From NCBI GenBank assembly GCA_021767885.1, contig JAASSM010000148.1, forward strand, positions 1-5,747: 5,747 nt of DNA, written 5' to 3'. Position numbers and translations under genes: made by a program. The notes below the pieces were generated by a model that saw only the letters and a program-made list of their open reading frames with translations, had not been told where the DNA came from and ran no database searches. The DNA comes from a bacterium. GTDB taxonomy: Bacteria; Krumholzibacteriota; Krumholzibacteria; LZORAL124-64-63. Below, in pieces: positions 5,479 to 5,747 of the stretch (positions are counted from its first letter, which is position 1; every line of letters begins with the position of its first letter).

Positions 5479-5747
5479 CCGGGCCGCAGCTCCCGGGCGA
5501 CGTGCGCGGCGGCGAAGGGGTCGCGCATCTGGGCGGTTCCCACCTGCACGGCCACGCAGCCGAGGGCGAAGAACTTGAGCGCGTCGGCCGCCGTGTCGAT
5601 GCCGCCGATCCCCACCACGGGCACCCCGACCTCGCGGATCACCTCGTCCACCTTGGCCAGGGCGATGGGCTGGATGCCCGGCCCGGAGTAGCCGCCGAAG
5701 CGGCGGGGCAGCACCGGCTGCCCGGTGGCCAGGTCCACGTCCAGCCC
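5475..5747 (-). CDS. pyrD: Dihydroorotate dehydrogenase, type 1 (C-terminal part)
   Basis: Ninety C-terminal residues of a leftward gene that enters from the right edge. Dihydroorotate dehydrogenase oxidises dihydroorotate to orotate with FMN in pyrimidine synthesis. The visible part shows the family's GGYSGPGIQPIAL (18-30 of the fragment), the strand and phosphate-binding turn VVGIGGI (44-50), the helix TAADALKFFALG, and the second FMN phosphate turn VQVGTA (67-72) followed by DPFAA. These match class 1 enzymes, most like the PyrK-partnered 1B form, but the catalytic base region (Cys in 1B, Ser in class 2) lies outside the window, so the subclass is inferred. The in-frame GTG at 5738-5736 is internal, because family sequence continues upstream of it. 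The stop TAG at 5477-5475 overlaps the stop of the converging HemC-like gene. Confidence 0.92.
   Translation of the reverse strand, partial: GLDVDLATGQPVLPRRFGGYSGPGIQPIALAKVDEVIREVGVPVVGIGGIDTAADALKFFALGCVAVQVGTAQMRDPFAAAHVARELRPG

Noticed and set aside
5479..5496. Hairpin CCGGG-N8-CCCGG as a terminator of the HemC-like gene
   Set aside because: The stem is only 5 base pairs, lies inside the pyrD coding sequence, and no T-run follows.
5475..5738. Start of a short leftward gene at GTG 5738
   Set aside because: The frame stays open to the window edge and dihydroorotate dehydrogenase sequence continues upstream, so this GTG is an internal valine.

Overview
The window is about 5.7 kb of very GC-rich bacterial DNA (roughly two thirds or more G+C by eye), densely coded, with Shine-Dalgarno sites of the GGAGG type and many GC-ending codons. 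This fits a high-GC bacterium, but nothing here fixes the phylum. No mobile element, tRNA, rRNA or CRISPR array was seen.

Layout. Positions 1-163 hold the start of a leftward gene whose N-terminus looks like a nucleotidyltransferase; it runs off the left edge. A 300-base divergent spacer follows, with a candidate sigma-70-type promoter, an inverted repeat over its -10 box, a leader hairpin and a terminator-like hairpin with a T-run. A rightward set of five tightly spaced genes comes next: a small CoA-binding (YccU-type) protein, an RMD-like NAD(P)-dependent sugar reductase/epimerase, a UDP-glucose 6-dehydrogenase (overlapping the previous gene by ATGA), a DegT/DnrJ/EryC1/StrS PLP-dependent sugar aminotransferase, and a divergent homologue of hydroxymethylbilane synthase (HemC). 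From the right edge a type 1 dihydroorotate dehydrogenase gene (C-terminal part only) converges on the HemC-like gene; the two share a palindromic CTAG in which each has its stop codon.

How the genes may work together. The three middle genes make or modify nucleotide-activated sugars (a GDP-6-deoxyhexose, UDP-glucuronate, an amino sugar), as expected for surface polysaccharide or glycoconjugate supply. The flanking genes are not obviously part of that pathway.

Most unusual item. The HemC-like protein keeps the length, order and several scaffold motifs of hydroxymethylbilane synthase, including the P-x-G-G-Q-G signature and one active-site aspartate. It lacks the cysteine that carries the dipyrromethane cofactor (Met243 at that place) and most of the basic residues that hold the substrate and cofactor, and it has an added acidic C-terminal tail. 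It is therefore unlikely to make hydroxymethylbilane and is best seen as a pseudoenzyme or repurposed paralogue of unknown function.
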